Origin: Anarhynchus alexandrinus
Lineage: Eukaryota; Chordata; Aves; Charadriiformes; Charadriidae
NCBI GenBank assembly: GCA_008711295.1
Contig: VUYV01000016.1
Span: 3,872,383-3,936,382 of the forward strand
Direction: 5' to 3'
DNA length: 64,000 nt
The position numbers and the translations under genes were made by a program. The notes beneath the pieces were generated by a model. That model was not told the DNA's origin. It did no database searches and saw only the letters and a program-made list of their open reading frames with translations. Below are positions 34,691-48,200 of this stretch, in pieces. Every line of letters begins with the position of its first letter. Position 1 is the first letter of the stretch.

Positions 34691-37600
34691 CCTTATGTTC
34701 CTTTAAAAAAGTATAATCTGAGAGTCATGGTAAGCAGTTGAAAAGGCTGCTCACCCACTGAAGAAGGTTGCAAAAATAAGATTGTGTACTGTTGTAGGGT
34801 GTTGGGAAATACACAAAGTGCCATACAAGTATTATCTTCTTACATGTACTGGTAGGTAATGTCATGCAGCACTGAAGTGTGAGGATTAGGTAGCAGCATA
34901 AAATACAGTGGTGCACTGTGATTTGGAAGAGAAGAAAAATACCCTATTTATGGTGATTTTATTCTGCTAAGACACTAGGGTAAACATTGCTAATCCTGTG
35001 AAGAATTTGCTATAAGGGATTCCTATGGATTCAGACCTTTTTTTTGAAGACTGTACTTTAAAGGTAGTTACATTGTCAAAGTACTCTTAAAAACGTGTTG
35101 TGGCATGGGAAATGTCAGCTTGAAGTTATGGGCTGGTCAACTCTAGCAGTGAAAATGGAGATGATTTATTTCATGCTTTCTTGGCAGCCCCTGACTCTTC
35201 AGAGGTGCTATAGCTGGGGCATGCAAAAACCTACAATTTGCATACAGGCAGATCAATTATATGTATCAGTGGGCCAGGAGCACTGATCTGCTCGTGTACA
35301 GAGTAACCAGATGCTGCAGAGACACTGCGTCTGGCTAGACATACTGCGTAGGTACTGAGGAATGGCTCAGTGCAGTGGTCCATTTGTCTGCCCAGAGCTA
35401 TGCAAGTTTCCATTGTGACCTAGATCTACGTAATCCGTAAACATCAGTTGAATCATCAGTGGTTTTTGAAGCAGATAAGAGTTGCTTAGAAGATCCCCAT
35501 CCAATTATTCTAACATTCCACAGTAATATTATATGCAAAATGAAATTAAAGATATCAGATAACGTAAACATACTTAACTGTTACTGATCTTTACCTGTGC
35601 TGAATCAAAAAAACAAACAATCTTTGCCTTTTTTTTTCTGTAATGTAATGAATGTGATCTGATCTCTGTTTCCAAAATCTACAATATTTTAAAAAATCTT
35701 GTTGTACTTGTGGACTGATTTACCAGTTTTGGTTTTCCCAGACAGTAATCCTTTCGTTGCTTTTAAGCAAAAGTTTACATTCTTGCTTGTCAGTGTCAAG
35801 TTGGCAGAGAAATTCCTGGTCATAGGCTAGAAAAAGAATTAGGGACAGATAAGCTGCTGAATAACAGTTTGTGGGACTGGGACTGTTTCTACTGTTAATT
35901 CTTAGCACTTCTGCTTTCCTTCCCTTCAAATGTTAATAGGTAAGGACACACAGACACACATAGGCGAGCGCATGGTAGTGTAAGTTAGTGAGGTTGGTCT
36001 GTAGGGTGCAGGCTGAAGTTCTTTGGTGAAAGAATGAGTATTTCCATGGGGGAGAGTACCTGGGGAGATGATTCCACCCTCTCCCTCTAGATGACAGCAG
36101 AACACCAGCCGTGCTGTAAGGGACTGTTTCCTGAATGTATTTCAAAAGAATATTGTTATTCGTTATCCTGTTTGATTACTTTTTAAAGAGGTTGGAATTA
36201 CTGTTGTAATATATTGCCCTGCTTCAGAACAAACTCTGCATACTTTGGACAGCTGATAAAAAGAAAAAGCACCAGGAGTTTAAACATGTTCTTTTATGAA
36301 TATCTGCTTCCGCAAACACAAAACATGTTCGCACTTGTGATAAATATCTCTGTATTTCACAGGTAAAGTGCAAATCAGATACTTCTTGACAAGCAAGATC
36401 CTGAACCTTCAGAGGCATCCTTGTTTCTAGCACCACGTGGATGCATTTTTCCGGAGACCACTGCGGAGGAGTATGTCTGTGCCAGTGCAGTGCCTGCTGA
36501 GTGAGCATCGTGGTTTGACTTTTGCATCCTTCCACAAAGAGGCTGATAAAGCCAGTGGTATGATGTGAGCTCTGTGCCTTGGGCTGCATCGTCTCCCAGC
36601 AGGCTGGTTACATGCCTCTTGCCTCTGGCCAGGGACAACTCTCAAAAGCAGGCTCCCTTCTGCCACGGAGGCGGATCAGGCTGAAGCGCCTCATCCTGCT
36701 GCTCTGGGCTTTCCCACCCGCCTGCTTCTGTTGCCCAGGACAGGGCTCTCGGTGACTGCTTCTCTAAATAGCATTTCTTGCACCAAAGACAAGGTGGTCC
36801 CCTCTCTGTTCCCTCATAGCCAGCAAGGCCTTTGCCTGTGTGGGTTCTGGCCCTTAGAGAGCTGCTTTTTTTTTTCCGTGTGGAGGCCTTTTCGGGGATC
36901 AGCTCCTTTTCCCAGAGCGTTTCTGCTGGGAGACTCCATGAGACTCAGTGACTAATTTGCAAATGCTGAGTTAGAGACAGAGCAGCACTTCTGCCATGAC
37001 ACCCAGGGGATGTACCCACCATGTGCTGTTGGCTATTTTGGACTTCCTTTGCTTGAACTTGGTCCTGTAGAAAGAAGAAAAACATTGACAAGTGAATGGA
37101 GAAGGTTCTTAGGAATACAGATAACGATTTCTTCTTAGGAAGAACAGCCAGAAAAAAATTACACAAGCTCTTCAAAAAAACTTATTTAAGTGCTCTCTGC
37201 GCTTCCCCGAAGTGATCTTCCTCTCACAGAGAAACAGGACACGTTGAACTGTGAAACAGTAAGTAGATTATTCATTTTTGGGTTTTTTTTGATGCGTTGG
37301 CTGTTGTTAGCTTTTAAAATTGTTTCAGAGATGTATTGGTATCCCAGTCACACTGCCAAAGGTTTATGTCTTTGGAGTTGGAGGTACAAACAGGATTTGC
37401 TGTTGGGTGCAAACAGGAAGAGGGGGAGGAACAACCAGGCGGAGCAGAGCTGGGCAACTTTCTAACATGGCTTTACGCGTGGGTGGGAAAGTTTCCGTTG
37501 AGCTCCCTGCTCCGTTTGCTCTCCTCACTGCCGCAGTCCCAAGCAGCGCTGTGAGAGCCGGCTCCGCTGCTTGTGTCGACCCACAGTTAGGAAAATACAG

Positions 37601-40600
37601 GAAACATCCAAACTGGTTATTAGTTGTGTTGACAAGAATGACAGACAGCTCTGGGTTTTGAGGTTGGGGAATGGGGTTGACACGAATTTTTTTCTGCAGT
37701 TATACTTGGATTATGTAGAAGCCAGAAAATTGGCTTCAAGATAACTTTACCTTACAGATTAAAATATTGCTTGCTTTTTAGGGTTTACTTTCTCAATTGG
37801 TAGGTGCAGCTATGATAAAAAATCTAGCAGGGATAATGTGGTGATTCAGTTTTTCTAGCAGTATACATCGGTTTTAAGAACTAGCAATAGGAATTGCTTT
37901 CAAAGAAAGGTTTTATACTTGTATACTTACGTTGAAAATATTGTGACTTACTCAAATGAAAGTTGCCCTTTTGAATAACTGTTATTTTACCTGTTCTTGG
38001 GCTGCAGCAGCTGTTTACAAGACACCTGAGTTCTGGGTGAGAACACAGGGGAGGATTTTTTTATCCAAGCTTGAATTTTTGAAGCACAGCAGAATAAAGA
38101 CATTAGCTTTTGTAACTTGCAAAATATTTCAGCGTGTATATATAATATATCCAAGGAAGAGAGGTTGTAGCTTAGCACAAATATCAGGAAAAAGTGAGGT
38201 AAGAAAAGCACTGATTCAAATAGAGGGAAAAAAGACAACAGAGCAAAGTTGGTCATTGCTAAAATAAACTTTGGTGAAACTGTAAAGTGGTAGTGGGGAA
38301 AAAAAAAAGAACTTCTGCACGTGAAGCGCTGGTACTTACCATAGGTGTTGATAAATAAAAATCCTGTGTTTTGAATCCTGATGCTAAATCTCTTACATCC
38401 CACTTGTGAGAGGGTAGAATGTGATCGGGCAAGAGAGAGGCACTACCCCTGGCTGGGGGATCAGTGCTTCAGGATGGTTCATCAGCCCAGATGAACCTGG
38501 GCTCTTGAGGAGTTGGAGCAAGTGGGGGACGTGGGAGTGAGACTTACTTATTTGTTTGGCTCCCAGAAAGGGCACTTTCAAAGAATGGGAGGCTCTGACA
38601 TGTTGCCTTGGGTTGAAGGCAACACGTGAGACCTGTGAGAAGTCAGGAGAGGCTGGGATGAGAACTGGTTGGAGAAATCAGTTGTGATAAACCTGCATCT
38701 CACAGTGGTGAAAGGTTGAGACTGAGGTTGGTACGAGGTTGCGGTTCCAGGTAGAGTCAGGTTGGAGTGTCCCTGGATCACTGACCCTCAGGAAAGTCAA
38801 ATCCTGTAACTGGCAGATCTTCTGCTGAGCTTTGTAGCTTTCTAGTTAGGTGATGCAGCTATTATGAGTTACAATGTTGCAGAGCGTAATTAGAGGTATA
38901 CTCTCAAAATCTCATTTTAAATAATGTCCTATTGCTTTTGACTATCTCATAGTTAAGTGGGAACAATCTTTATTTCCAGTTGCAGTATCTTTTTTGTCCT
39001 CCTCTTCTAGAGATAATCTTCAAGACTATATAAATTGCTAATCACAAATCTCTTGTTTTGCTCCACTTTGTTTCTGTTTGTGGTAATACCAAAGACCCCA
39101 TTCAAGGTCTCTTAGAACTGTGTTGTACAAACACAAGGGACTATATGATCTCTGCCCCAGTTTGGAATAATGCGAGTCAAAGACTGAAGGTTCCTGCTTA
39201 TTTCAAATGAAGTATCATCTGCGCCTGTTCACTTAGACCTTCCAGAAAATGCAGGAAAAACCATGCTGGAAATAGATATGAAAAACTAAGTCCAAACAAA
39301 GAAAGGTCTAAACTACCAGAATGTGAAAATAAAAGAGATTTTCAAAGTGAAAGGTGATGCCATCCCAGCTTTTTCATTTGCAATTTGCCTCTATTGTGAG
39401 ATTTGAGTCACGGGGCTCAGCCAAGCTCCAAACAGGCATGGCAGGAATTTGCAATGTCCACTGACGATGTGATTTGTGAGCACTGGTGTAGGGGAGAGCA
39501 CAAACTTGCATGAAAGGACTGCAAGCCAGTAGTGGTGAGGATGGCACAGGCCACCTTATGCAGGTACAAAATGAAAGCTCCTATGACATCAGATAACACA
39601 AATTTACCATAATAAAAACATTACTTTAATATATGCTGAAAGTTTGTTCCAAAACAACAAAATGTTTGAGTTAATTTCTCAGGCTAAACATTGTAGATGG
39701 TAAAGACAACACAAAGGTCTAGATCTTTAACAAAGAACCAGAACTCAACTCTGTAGCTTTTATTTCCATTAATACTGGAAGTGTTAAAAAAAAATGAACA
39801 GAACAGGGACTTTTTTACACTGTATAGCACCTTTCACTTTCTGAGATCTGTGGAGGATTTTACATATTGTATCTATACAGCTACAGCAGTTTACAGCAGC
39901 AGAAACATGCAGCTACTGGAACATAAACCTATAGATCTCTGAATGGGAAGTATTTGATTGGGACAAACATCTGTTTGAATTTTAATGACAAGCCAAAAGC
40001 TGCTGAAGCACTGGGATTCTCAGCATCTGATTATTTTTGTAGCAGAAATTAGCACCCAAAAGTACAGTTGAAAAATGTTGGCATAACTGTCTGCTCCTAG
40101 TGGATGGGTTTTCAGTTTTTCAAGTCTCAGCAACATAGTCATTAAATTGTTTCATTACTTGGCTCTTTGCCTTTGGATGAGGTAAATCATCAGCCTGCTA
40201 AATCTGTAGATGGAACTGAGCAATCACCTCTGCTTAAAACCAATTGTGAAGCAAATGCTAATGTGCTCCCCTCTTCTGTGGGTTACTGCTGTACTACAAA
40301 CTCCTCACTGCCTATAAATTGGAATTGTGGGAGCACTCAGGAGCCTCAGTTGTGGAAAACATCATATAAAGTCAGAACAAAACTATTATCCCTGCCCTAA
40401 GGATCCTGCACTGTCCTTTTTTTTGCAATTAATCTTCATGTTTCTTTTTCCTTGGGCTGAGCAGTTGAAGTGACCGGAGTTATTTAGTGGAGTTAGATCT
40501 GCACAGCACCTTGCCACTGAGCCCAAGGACACCTTTCTCTCACACCTTCCAGTAATGCTCTCTTTTCGGATAATACCTTTATACGGACATTAGAAGAAAC

Positions 40601-41029
40601 TGAAAACCCAGCTTCACTTATGTGAATAACAGCAGAATCTATCTTGCTTAGCCAGATGCATCTTGGATCATGACTCTCAGCAGACTGTATCCATGAGAGA
40701 TACTAGAGACAGACAGCTGGCAAGGCAGCCTCTCACTGTGTGAAATGTACGCTAGTATATTTGTAGGTGATTATAAAAACAACTTTTCAAGGTTAGTGTC
40801 CAGGTTTGCTGCTGCTTAGCACATGAACAAGAGTCCAAAGGCTTTTTTTCTGTTTGACTACCTTCATTATTAGTTTTTCTTTCTTAGTGTTTTTCTCTCC
40901 CTTAGAAACATAAGGGCTATGAAGTCCGATGTTTCATAGTTTTGCTGAAGGACATTTTGAGAGTCTCATGAAAACATACCAAGGTGATAGAGACAGTGAG
41001 CTTTGAATGTGTAGAACAATCACCTAGAC

Positions 41030-44000
41030 CTAATTAGTGGTTTGTAGTTTTAACGGATAATCAAATGCTGGGTTCTTATAAGAGACTAAGTGTGTACCGT
41101 ATTGCTCACTCTGAGGCTTTTTATATACCTTACACAGACATACAGACAAAACGATAGTGGAAATGAGAAAGAGTCCGCTTGCTGCGGACAGAGCAGCAAA
41201 GACATACTTGTAGCTGGGCTTTGTTTTAAATCTGGTGCACGAATTACCTAGAATTCCCTGTCTTGCTGTCTGGCTTGACCCTGCTTTGTTTGAAGCAGTC
41301 ACGCAAACATGGTAAGTGGTGTATGGTAATAGATTATACAGAGTGTACTGCCTTGCTGTGGAATAAATATTGTCCAGGACAAACTGTCTGTCCTCATTGC
41401 CTTGGGCATGAAGTGTCAGCTCGTAGGTGTGAACAACTGAATTTGGGGCGCACCAGCGTATCTGTGCAGAGCTGTCTGTAACTTCAGACACCTCTCTGAG
41501 CCTGGGTGGATCTGGAATCTCATTTTCCCTTGACATGCCAGGACATAAACATTGGGATGCACTCTGCAGTTCCCTGCACGGCTTCTGAAGGTGCCTGCAA
41601 GGGTTGTAGTCACAGGAGGTGTATGCCACTTGCACTGGGGTTTCCGTTGACTGTTCATCGTATTCGTAGTCATCTACGTATTGTATCAGTGGTCTGGCAG
41701 ATGCAGGCTCTGACCGAGTGTTGGTTCTTGTGGAGTTCAGCTGTGGTAGGCTCATTTGTGGTGTACCTTCCACAGCGTGTGTGGCCAAGGAGTGGATATA
41801 ATGGTCAGTGGTAGTGGGCTTTCCTGTTGCTCTAGTAGAATAATCACTAGTGGGCTGGTTCATCGGGCCTTCCTGGGGAAACATCGCATCGGTTGTTCTG
41901 AGCTCTCTCTTTATCTGATCTGTTTCAGTTTGACTCATGGAGCCATAATCTGAGGACTGACTATAGAGATCTTTGAGAAAACCCGAGGAGGTGGTTATGG
42001 ACATGAAAGAAGGGGGATTGCTCGTGGATTCAGAAACTGCCTCATCCTCGTGGGAGGAACTGTTGGTCTCTGTGAGCATCAGCTCAGTTGGGTTGGCTGC
42101 CGTTGTGCTCATTACATTCCTCCGAATTAGGGAGCTGGTATAAGTGTCTTTGGTTAGCAGAGCAGAGGCTGTTGTTACTACAGTAGTGGCATCGTAACTG
42201 GTAAGGCTGAAAGCATCATGTTCAGGAGAGGGTGTGTTTGAATCGGGCAGTGTAACGTTTCTCTCAGACTGGCATTTATTGTAGAGCTCGAGCAGTGAAA
42301 AAGATGTTGAAGGTCTGCCCCAATCTTCCTGGGATGTGTTGCAAGAAGTCTCCCGAGCCCTGCAAAGGGGACAAGTTAGACTAGACAAGATCCACAAGAA
42401 CATAACAGGCTCCTCTAAGACTGCTTGGATTGGAATTTGCAACCTGCTCTCCAAAAACAGTCTTTATATTAAAGGCATGAAACCTAGACCTAGGTTGTCT
42501 TAACAATAGTCCTGTGCTTGGCAGATGGCTTTCCACAGCACTGGGAACTTGGCTGAGTGGCTTTTTGTTTTTGTAAGGTGCAGGAGTATCTTTTGCCTGA
42601 GAGGAAGCATCCTTTGGTACAAGGATTTTGAACTTTAGCAAGAGTGTCGGTGTTCAAGGCAACTTGTCATAAAGGGACGGACTTTAATGCCACACTAAGA
42701 GCGGAATGCATAGAGAGGGATGTAACAGGGTCCCCAAGATCCTTAAGCCAGCTGGTTTAGGCAGCTGGAGCCGTGCTGACACAGGATGTGCTTTTAAGTG
42801 ACTAAGCTCCAGTTCTTTCTTTACTCAGACATTCCATGTTTTTGTAAAGAATGCAACTGCTAAGCTCGTCCTGATGAGAAACAGCCTAATTTTAATAATC
42901 TACTTCCCTGCTCTCTTCCGATGACAAATCTTGTTGGTGGCCTTTCAAAGGGAAGAGAGATCATACATATGCAAAGTATTTCTTTTAACTACAGCCTATT
43001 GTAATCAGTCTGTAAAACTGGAGGAGTGCATGAAAACAATAGGTGACAAATGGTGCTATTTGCAAGGGGTTTTGTTGACTGCCTGGGCTGATGTAGGCTT
43101 TGGGAATGCAAGGGCAAGGAGGAAATAATTTGCTAAAGTTCTTGCAAAGTCTTCCAGTTTCTGCTCCCAGTGCTGGCCCATCAAGGCCACCAAGCCAGCC
43201 CATATTTTATCTGCAGCTAATAGAGAAATGTGAACCGAAATAGAGGGAAAATAAGCTATTCTCACCTTAAAGTAGAATCCACAGCTAATAACCCTTTATA
43301 CTGTTCTACATGTGCCTGTCGCATTCGTCCACATTCAAGTATAATTCAGCCATGCTTTGTCCCTGATGGGGACTTTATTTTGCAATTCTAACTCTTGTGC
43401 AAGGGAAGAGCACACAAGGAATTTGAATAACTCAGATGGTAGTGAATGTTTGGTCCCCACATAATTTACACATTTAAGTTGTGTCTGAAGAGCATTAGTT
43501 TATCTCCTTGAACTCACTTACTTTTGCAGCACAACTTTCTTGGGCTTGGAGAGCAGCCAGGAGAGCTGGCAGTCACATAACAGAGGATTTCCGTACAAGT
43601 TGATGGTGATGCTATCCGATGAATTGATATTCCAAGGATTAAAGGAACTCAGGTTACAGCTACAAGATGACAAATGCAATAATTAGCAAACGCTGAGCTG
43701 CCTTCCGAGGACTGGAGTGTGCTTAGGAGCCAAGCATGTGTAAAACACAAAGCAATATTCCCAGTTCCCTTGGAAGTAGCCAGTTATCAATACCACTGTT
43801 CTGCACTTTAAAGTCCGGGCTCATACCTGCCTGCCTCTCTAATTTGCACAGTGTCGCTGCTGTGTGTTAAAGCACAACAAAAGCATCGTAAGGGGATAAC
43901 ACATTTAGAGAAGGCAACTGGAAGGGAAAGGAGCTAGCATTTGGCAAGGGTCCTCTGTGAAAGATGATCTCCTCTCTGCCATCACGCATTCAGCTACACT

Positions 44001-47000
44001 TTTATACTATACCATTTCTATAGCTTCTTTCTAGTCTGCTTGTAGTAGCTTGATGTTCTCTATGCGAATCATCGTCTTCATGTTAACTGCGTCTTTCATA
44101 ATATAGACTCTCACCTACTAAAGTCAAATGACTAATACAGGAAGACCTTGCTTGCCTTTACTATTAAGCTGCCCTAGCTGCAGAAAGAATGTGATAATGT
44201 GACCTCCCTGCAGTCTGAGCGCTCAGAAGATGCTCTCTTTTGTCTATGACTTTAATGGCTGCTCCTTTGTCTTTTAAGTTTGGATTGTGTTTTTTAGCAC
44301 TTTGAACTGGTATGCCTGCAGGTATTGAGAAGTGCTGTGTAAAGTCAGTGTGGCAATCTAGTGGAGGATGGAATCCTTTAGGGTTGGGTTTTGTTTTTTT
44401 TTTTTCACTTAAATGGGTTTATTTTCCCGAAACTGGTTCCTAGAGCACAGCCAGTGCTCTAGTGTTTGTTTTCTGATATGCTTATAATCTGGGCCTATAT
44501 TATAGAAATTTTCTAAGGTGTTCTCCAAATCTTTTCCTTTATACTGACTGTTCTGCATGCAGTTTTCCTGCTCTTATTTTGTCAGACTTCTGTTTCCCTT
44601 AGTATTTCAACAGATGCATGACATACCAACACACTGAGGTGTTACCCCTAGAATAAGGACTAAACCATTGCTTTTACTAATGCTGAACAAGGAACTATAT
44701 TAATCTATCACACTAAAAGTGGCAGGGACAGGATTTTTGACTGCTTCCATGGTGGAGATTTTAGGAAACTGTCAGCATTCATCCTTTGTAGAGCAAGAAA
44801 CAGTGACCCGTTTCTTTGGTGAGACCATTACCATTGCAGATGTTGGAAGCATGTTCTGTATCACAAGTGGGTTTCAGTGGATCTATGCTAATCTTAACAG
44901 CGCTAGATGAATTCATCCATTGGACCGGGGGATTAAGGCAGAAGAGTGGGAGCACGATGGATGCAATCTAAAGCAACCAGTAACCGTGCCATGAGTCTCA
45001 TGCCACCTCTTTGGGCTGTATCAGCTCTTCTGCTGTATCAGGTCTACATCACAGGCTTTACATGGCATATCCAAGTATAAGACAGCAAGTTTCTCCACGG
45101 CACACAAGCCCCCACACCTCCTTCCTAAATATTTGATAGCAAGCAAACTCTGCATAAAAGTCAGCTCCCAGGCACCATGGTGCTGTCAGGCAAAGGCAAT
45201 GCTATGTGAGGAAGAACAAAAAAGAAGACAACTCACTTCTCAAGCGAGAGATGGCTCAGATGAGGAGCACTGTCAAACATCTCTGTCCTCACAAAACCCA
45301 GTGAGTGGGAATCTTGACAGTTCAGCTCTCGGAGACCAGGCATGGACTTTAAGAAGTCAGTATCGAGGCTTCTTAATCGTGACATCTTTGTCAGGTGAAG
45401 TGATCTGAGGTTAGGCAAGTCTCTGGTCCACTCTGTTTGAACTGAAGCAGAGAAAGGATTTATTCCTGTTGCCTAAATAAAACATTCCTGTGGATTTTTG
45501 CTTAGAAAAAAGTTTTGAATTCATAGAGATACAAAGTATCTCTGTGGTCTTCTGCAGCTATTCTCTTTGGGGAAGGAATAGAACGAACATCAATACACCA
45601 GTGTATAAACACCCATGCAATCACATTTTTGTAATATTACTTGCAGGCAATGCTGTCGTAGGGCAGAGGAAAAGAAGGTAAGATAGAAGGGCAATAGAGC
45701 TGTTAAGAGATATGAAATAGCTTTCCTATTAGGTGAGATTAAATGAACAAGGATTTCTCTGCTCAGAGAAGTGGTCAGTGGGGGGAGATTAGAGAGGTCT
45801 ACAAAGTCCTGACTGGTGTGAGAAAGGCAAATAACTTGTCCTAGCACAGGAAAAAGAGCTGAGAGGCATGAAACTGGAAGAAGAGGTCTTATAAAAAAGC
45901 GCCCTTCTGTGCCACGACTGAATTGTGTAACTCACTATCACAAGAGGGATTAGGCAAATTCATGGAGGAAATTTGGTGGTGTATCTGTTAAATGGGAGTT
46001 GAGGTGTAACCTCTAGCTTGAGGAGCCCCTAAGGTCCTGGCTCTGCCCCAGGCTGAGAGCAGCTGGGCAAGGCATCTAACATCTGTCTGCCTCAGCACCT
46101 CAGTTATAAACTGAGGCTGGCAGGGGAGGCAGACAAAAGAAAAAAGTCATGCTGTAAATAGCTCAGGGCAGGGATTGTCTCCCTGTGCGGAAGTATTTGG
46201 CTGGTTGCGGTTGACACAAAAAGCCTCTCTCTGTGCTACTTCAATACAGTGGTATAAAGCAGAGTGTAACTGTGGCGATAGACAAAGAAAGATTTCAGCA
46301 GCATGTCTGGAAAGAGAAATGAATTTCCTCCTGCATGTCCCAAAGCTAATCTCAGGGCTGACAGTGGAATTAGGATAGAGGTGGGGGACTACAGTGGGAC
46401 AAACAGTCCTGTTTGGTGGTGTCCCCTCTCTGTCCTTCCTTTGGGAGGCTGGTCTGCGCGAGGGTTTCCCCCCAGCAGTTGCATCACAGCTGAAGAATAC
46501 CTTGCACGCTTGGACCAGCTGTTTGCAGCTTTCAGCGTGGGGTGTTCCCCCTCCACCCCAGGCTTAGCCAGGATGGGAGCCATCATCCCAGCAAGGCTTC
46601 CGCTCCCCCTGGGCTGACCAAGCCCCATGTATACAGTGGGAAATCCAGAAACTTACTTTTCTCAAGAAAGGTCCCGCTCAGATCAAGTATGTTGATGATG
46701 TTTCCAGGCCTGTTCATGGCCTCACTGGGAGATGTGCTGATGGCAAAAGCAGACTCCCTAATTCCTCTGCTGTCATCTTGCCCAAGCAGCGTTGCAGAGA
46801 GGTTCAGGAACTGTAGCTGAGGGTAACAGGAAAAAGCCAGCGGCTGGATTTCAATCAGTGGATTTCCAGCCAGGGACAACCACCTCAAGTTAGGCAAGGC
46901 AGAGCTGTGGCATGATGGCACAGATGACAGCTTATTAAAGCTTAAGTCCAGAGAGGTGAGACTGCTGAGGGCTTCAGATCCCAATTTAACTGCCTGGAGA

Positions 47001-47344
47001 TGGTTCTGCCTCAGCGAGAGGATGCGTAGCCGCGGGACGTTTGCTATCTCTGTGCCATTCACCTCTTCTAAGAGGTTGTTGCTGAGATCCAAGGTCTCCA
47101 GGGCCTCTGGAAGGCAGACAGGGAAAGCCGTGAGGCTGCTGTTGGTCAGCTGTAGGGTGATCCAGGACCTATTCTTCCGATCCTCACAGGACATGCCGGT
47201 GAGATTAACGTTCTCCCAAGAGTCTTCGTGAGCCAGCTGGAAAACAGTGGTGACGTCCCTGGATGCTGCAGACTCTGCTCTGCTCACAGGGCCCGATGCT
47301 GTGTTCCCCAACAGCAGAGAGAGGATGAGCAAGCGTGAAAACAT
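41030..47344 (-). CDS. LRRN4: LRRN4, leucine-rich repeat neuronal protein 4 (4 coding exons)
   Basis: LRRN4 is a type I membrane glycoprotein. Mouse work links it to memory retention, and in human it is used as a mesothelial marker (family knowledge). Exons, minus strand: 47344-46657, 45441-45237, 43659-43522, 42359-41030. They total 2361 nt, 786 aa (human 740), and all phases agree. The order is signal peptide (MFSRLLILSLLLGNTASG), leucine-rich repeats about 60-300 (LETLDLSNNLLEEV, LTSLDLSFNKLSSVP), a cysteine cap (NPLLCDCQLSWLL), and a Ser/Thr-rich mucin-like stretch about 365-580. Then follow a Cys-rich CDYNPCRHLQKPC segment at 593, an FN3 domain about 624-722 (IPDPPRL, WCAPNSVVH), a membrane helix about 729-753 and a short tail with SYKNPAFDYPLKLQ. 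An in-frame ATG 27 codons upstream (47425) is rejected because the signal peptide follows Met-47344. FERMT1 is the upstream neighbour, as in human. Confidence 0.96.
43660..45236. other. LRRN4 intron 2
   Basis: About 1.6 kb with no recognisable gene or young transposon. The open frame at 44719-44910 has no coding signs. Confidence 0.45.
45785..45985 (+). mobile_element. Ancient CR1/L3-like LINE 3' fragment in LRRN4 intron 1
   Basis: Ordered matches to the 3' part of old amniote CR1 elements: GGTCTACAAAGTCCTGACTGGTGTG, then ACTTGTCCTAGCACAGG, GCATGAAACTGGAAGAAG, CTCACTATCACAAGAGG and AAATTCATGGAGGAA. It is far more diverged than the CR1 at 15752 and lies antisense to LRRN4. Confidence 0.6.
46032..46125 (+). 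mobile_element. MIR SINE relic in LRRN4 intron 1
   Basis: TCCTGGCTCTGCC, then GCTGGGCAAGGCATCTAAC, then CTGCCTCAGCACCTCAGTTATAAACTGAGG follows the MIR core in order (ggctctgcc, ttgggcaagtcacttaac, tctgtgcctcagttt). It directly follows the CR1 relic. Confidence 0.7.
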
Positions 47345-48148
47345 CCTTCTCCTAAGTGGCTTGCAATTAACTTGCGAGATCTGTTTGGTTTTTGTTTCAG
47401 GGAGGGGAAAACAAAACATCAGCATTAAGAGCTAAATTAAATCCCTCCTGGCAGCTACAAGCTATTTAAAAGTGAAACATTTGTAACTCCTTTCCTATTG
47501 CATCCAGACAGCGGAAGTGATAATTAATGTCTCTTCTGTAATTAAGCCTAAGGAAACACGAACCCTTGGGGACAGAAGTATCATGCGATCTTAGTCTAAG
47601 CATACCGACAGTTTTTCATGCAGAAAGCAACCAAGTTGTAGCACATGTCTGGTTCCCACGCCAGTACCCTCAATACCAGTCTGGCACTCAGAAGAGCAGC
47701 AGTGTAGGAGGTGGGCTCCCCAGTCTCTCTGCTCGGCTGCCTCTGTGCGATGCAGGGGTACGAGGGAGTGTTGCACTGCTACTCTGGTATAAAAATGCCA
47801 GTTGGCACTCTACTGGACAAGCTGCAGGAGACCTGCACTTTGAGACTTGCCCTCCTCTGCTCCTGACCTGCTGGCAGTGCCCCGGAGTCTGTCTGCCAGG
47901 CGGTGGCAGGGCTGAGGCCCTGCTACAGGTGAGTGCCTCAGACATGCTACGTGCTCCAGCTCCTGGGGAAAGGATGTGCTGAAAATACAGCTTCTGAACC
48001 ACGTTTCAGTGAAAGTGGTCAGAAACAGAGTGTGCTTCTGGCTCAGGGCCCCAAAGGCCTGGGTACCGAGAAGCATGTTATTAGTGTTACAGTTCTCTCT
48101 GTGCTTCCTCCTTGTCCCACCCCAGCTTTGTCTTTGTCATTTAGAAAT

Positions 48149-48199
48149 GGAGAGGAGAGGAGAGGAGAGGAGAGGAGAGGAGAGGAGAGGAGAGGAGAG
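48149..48199 (+). repeat. (AGAGG)n microsatellite, about 10 units
   Basis: Uninterrupted AGAGG units, ending in AGAGA and an A-rich run. It lies about 0.8 kb upstream of the LRRN4 start codon and directly joins a MIR relic. Confidence 0.95.
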
Positions 48200-48200
48200 A

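Larger units (their letters stand above)
30441..41029. other. Gene-free block between CCT4 and LRRN4
   Basis: Nearly 10.6 kb without a recognisable exon. It holds a 12-bp tandem duplication (31313-31336), a GT-rich segment (32284-33290), a 41-bp inverted-repeat element (33518-33558), a MIR relic (33698-33756) and a possible LTR fragment (about 34350-34690). I looked for COMMD1 and CRLS1, the human neighbours of CCT4 and LRRN4, and saw neither. A minus-strand AATAAA at 39759-39764 could end the LRRN4 transcript. Confidence 0.5.

Noticed and set aside
40167..40400. 77-codon plus-strand frame near the LRRN4 3' end
   Set aside because: No family likeness or splice context. It probably lies antisense to LRRN4 3' UTR or flank.
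47345..47425. Upstream in-frame ATG for LRRN4
   Set aside because: Starting there would bury the signal peptide 27 residues inside, so the ATG at 47344 is preferred.
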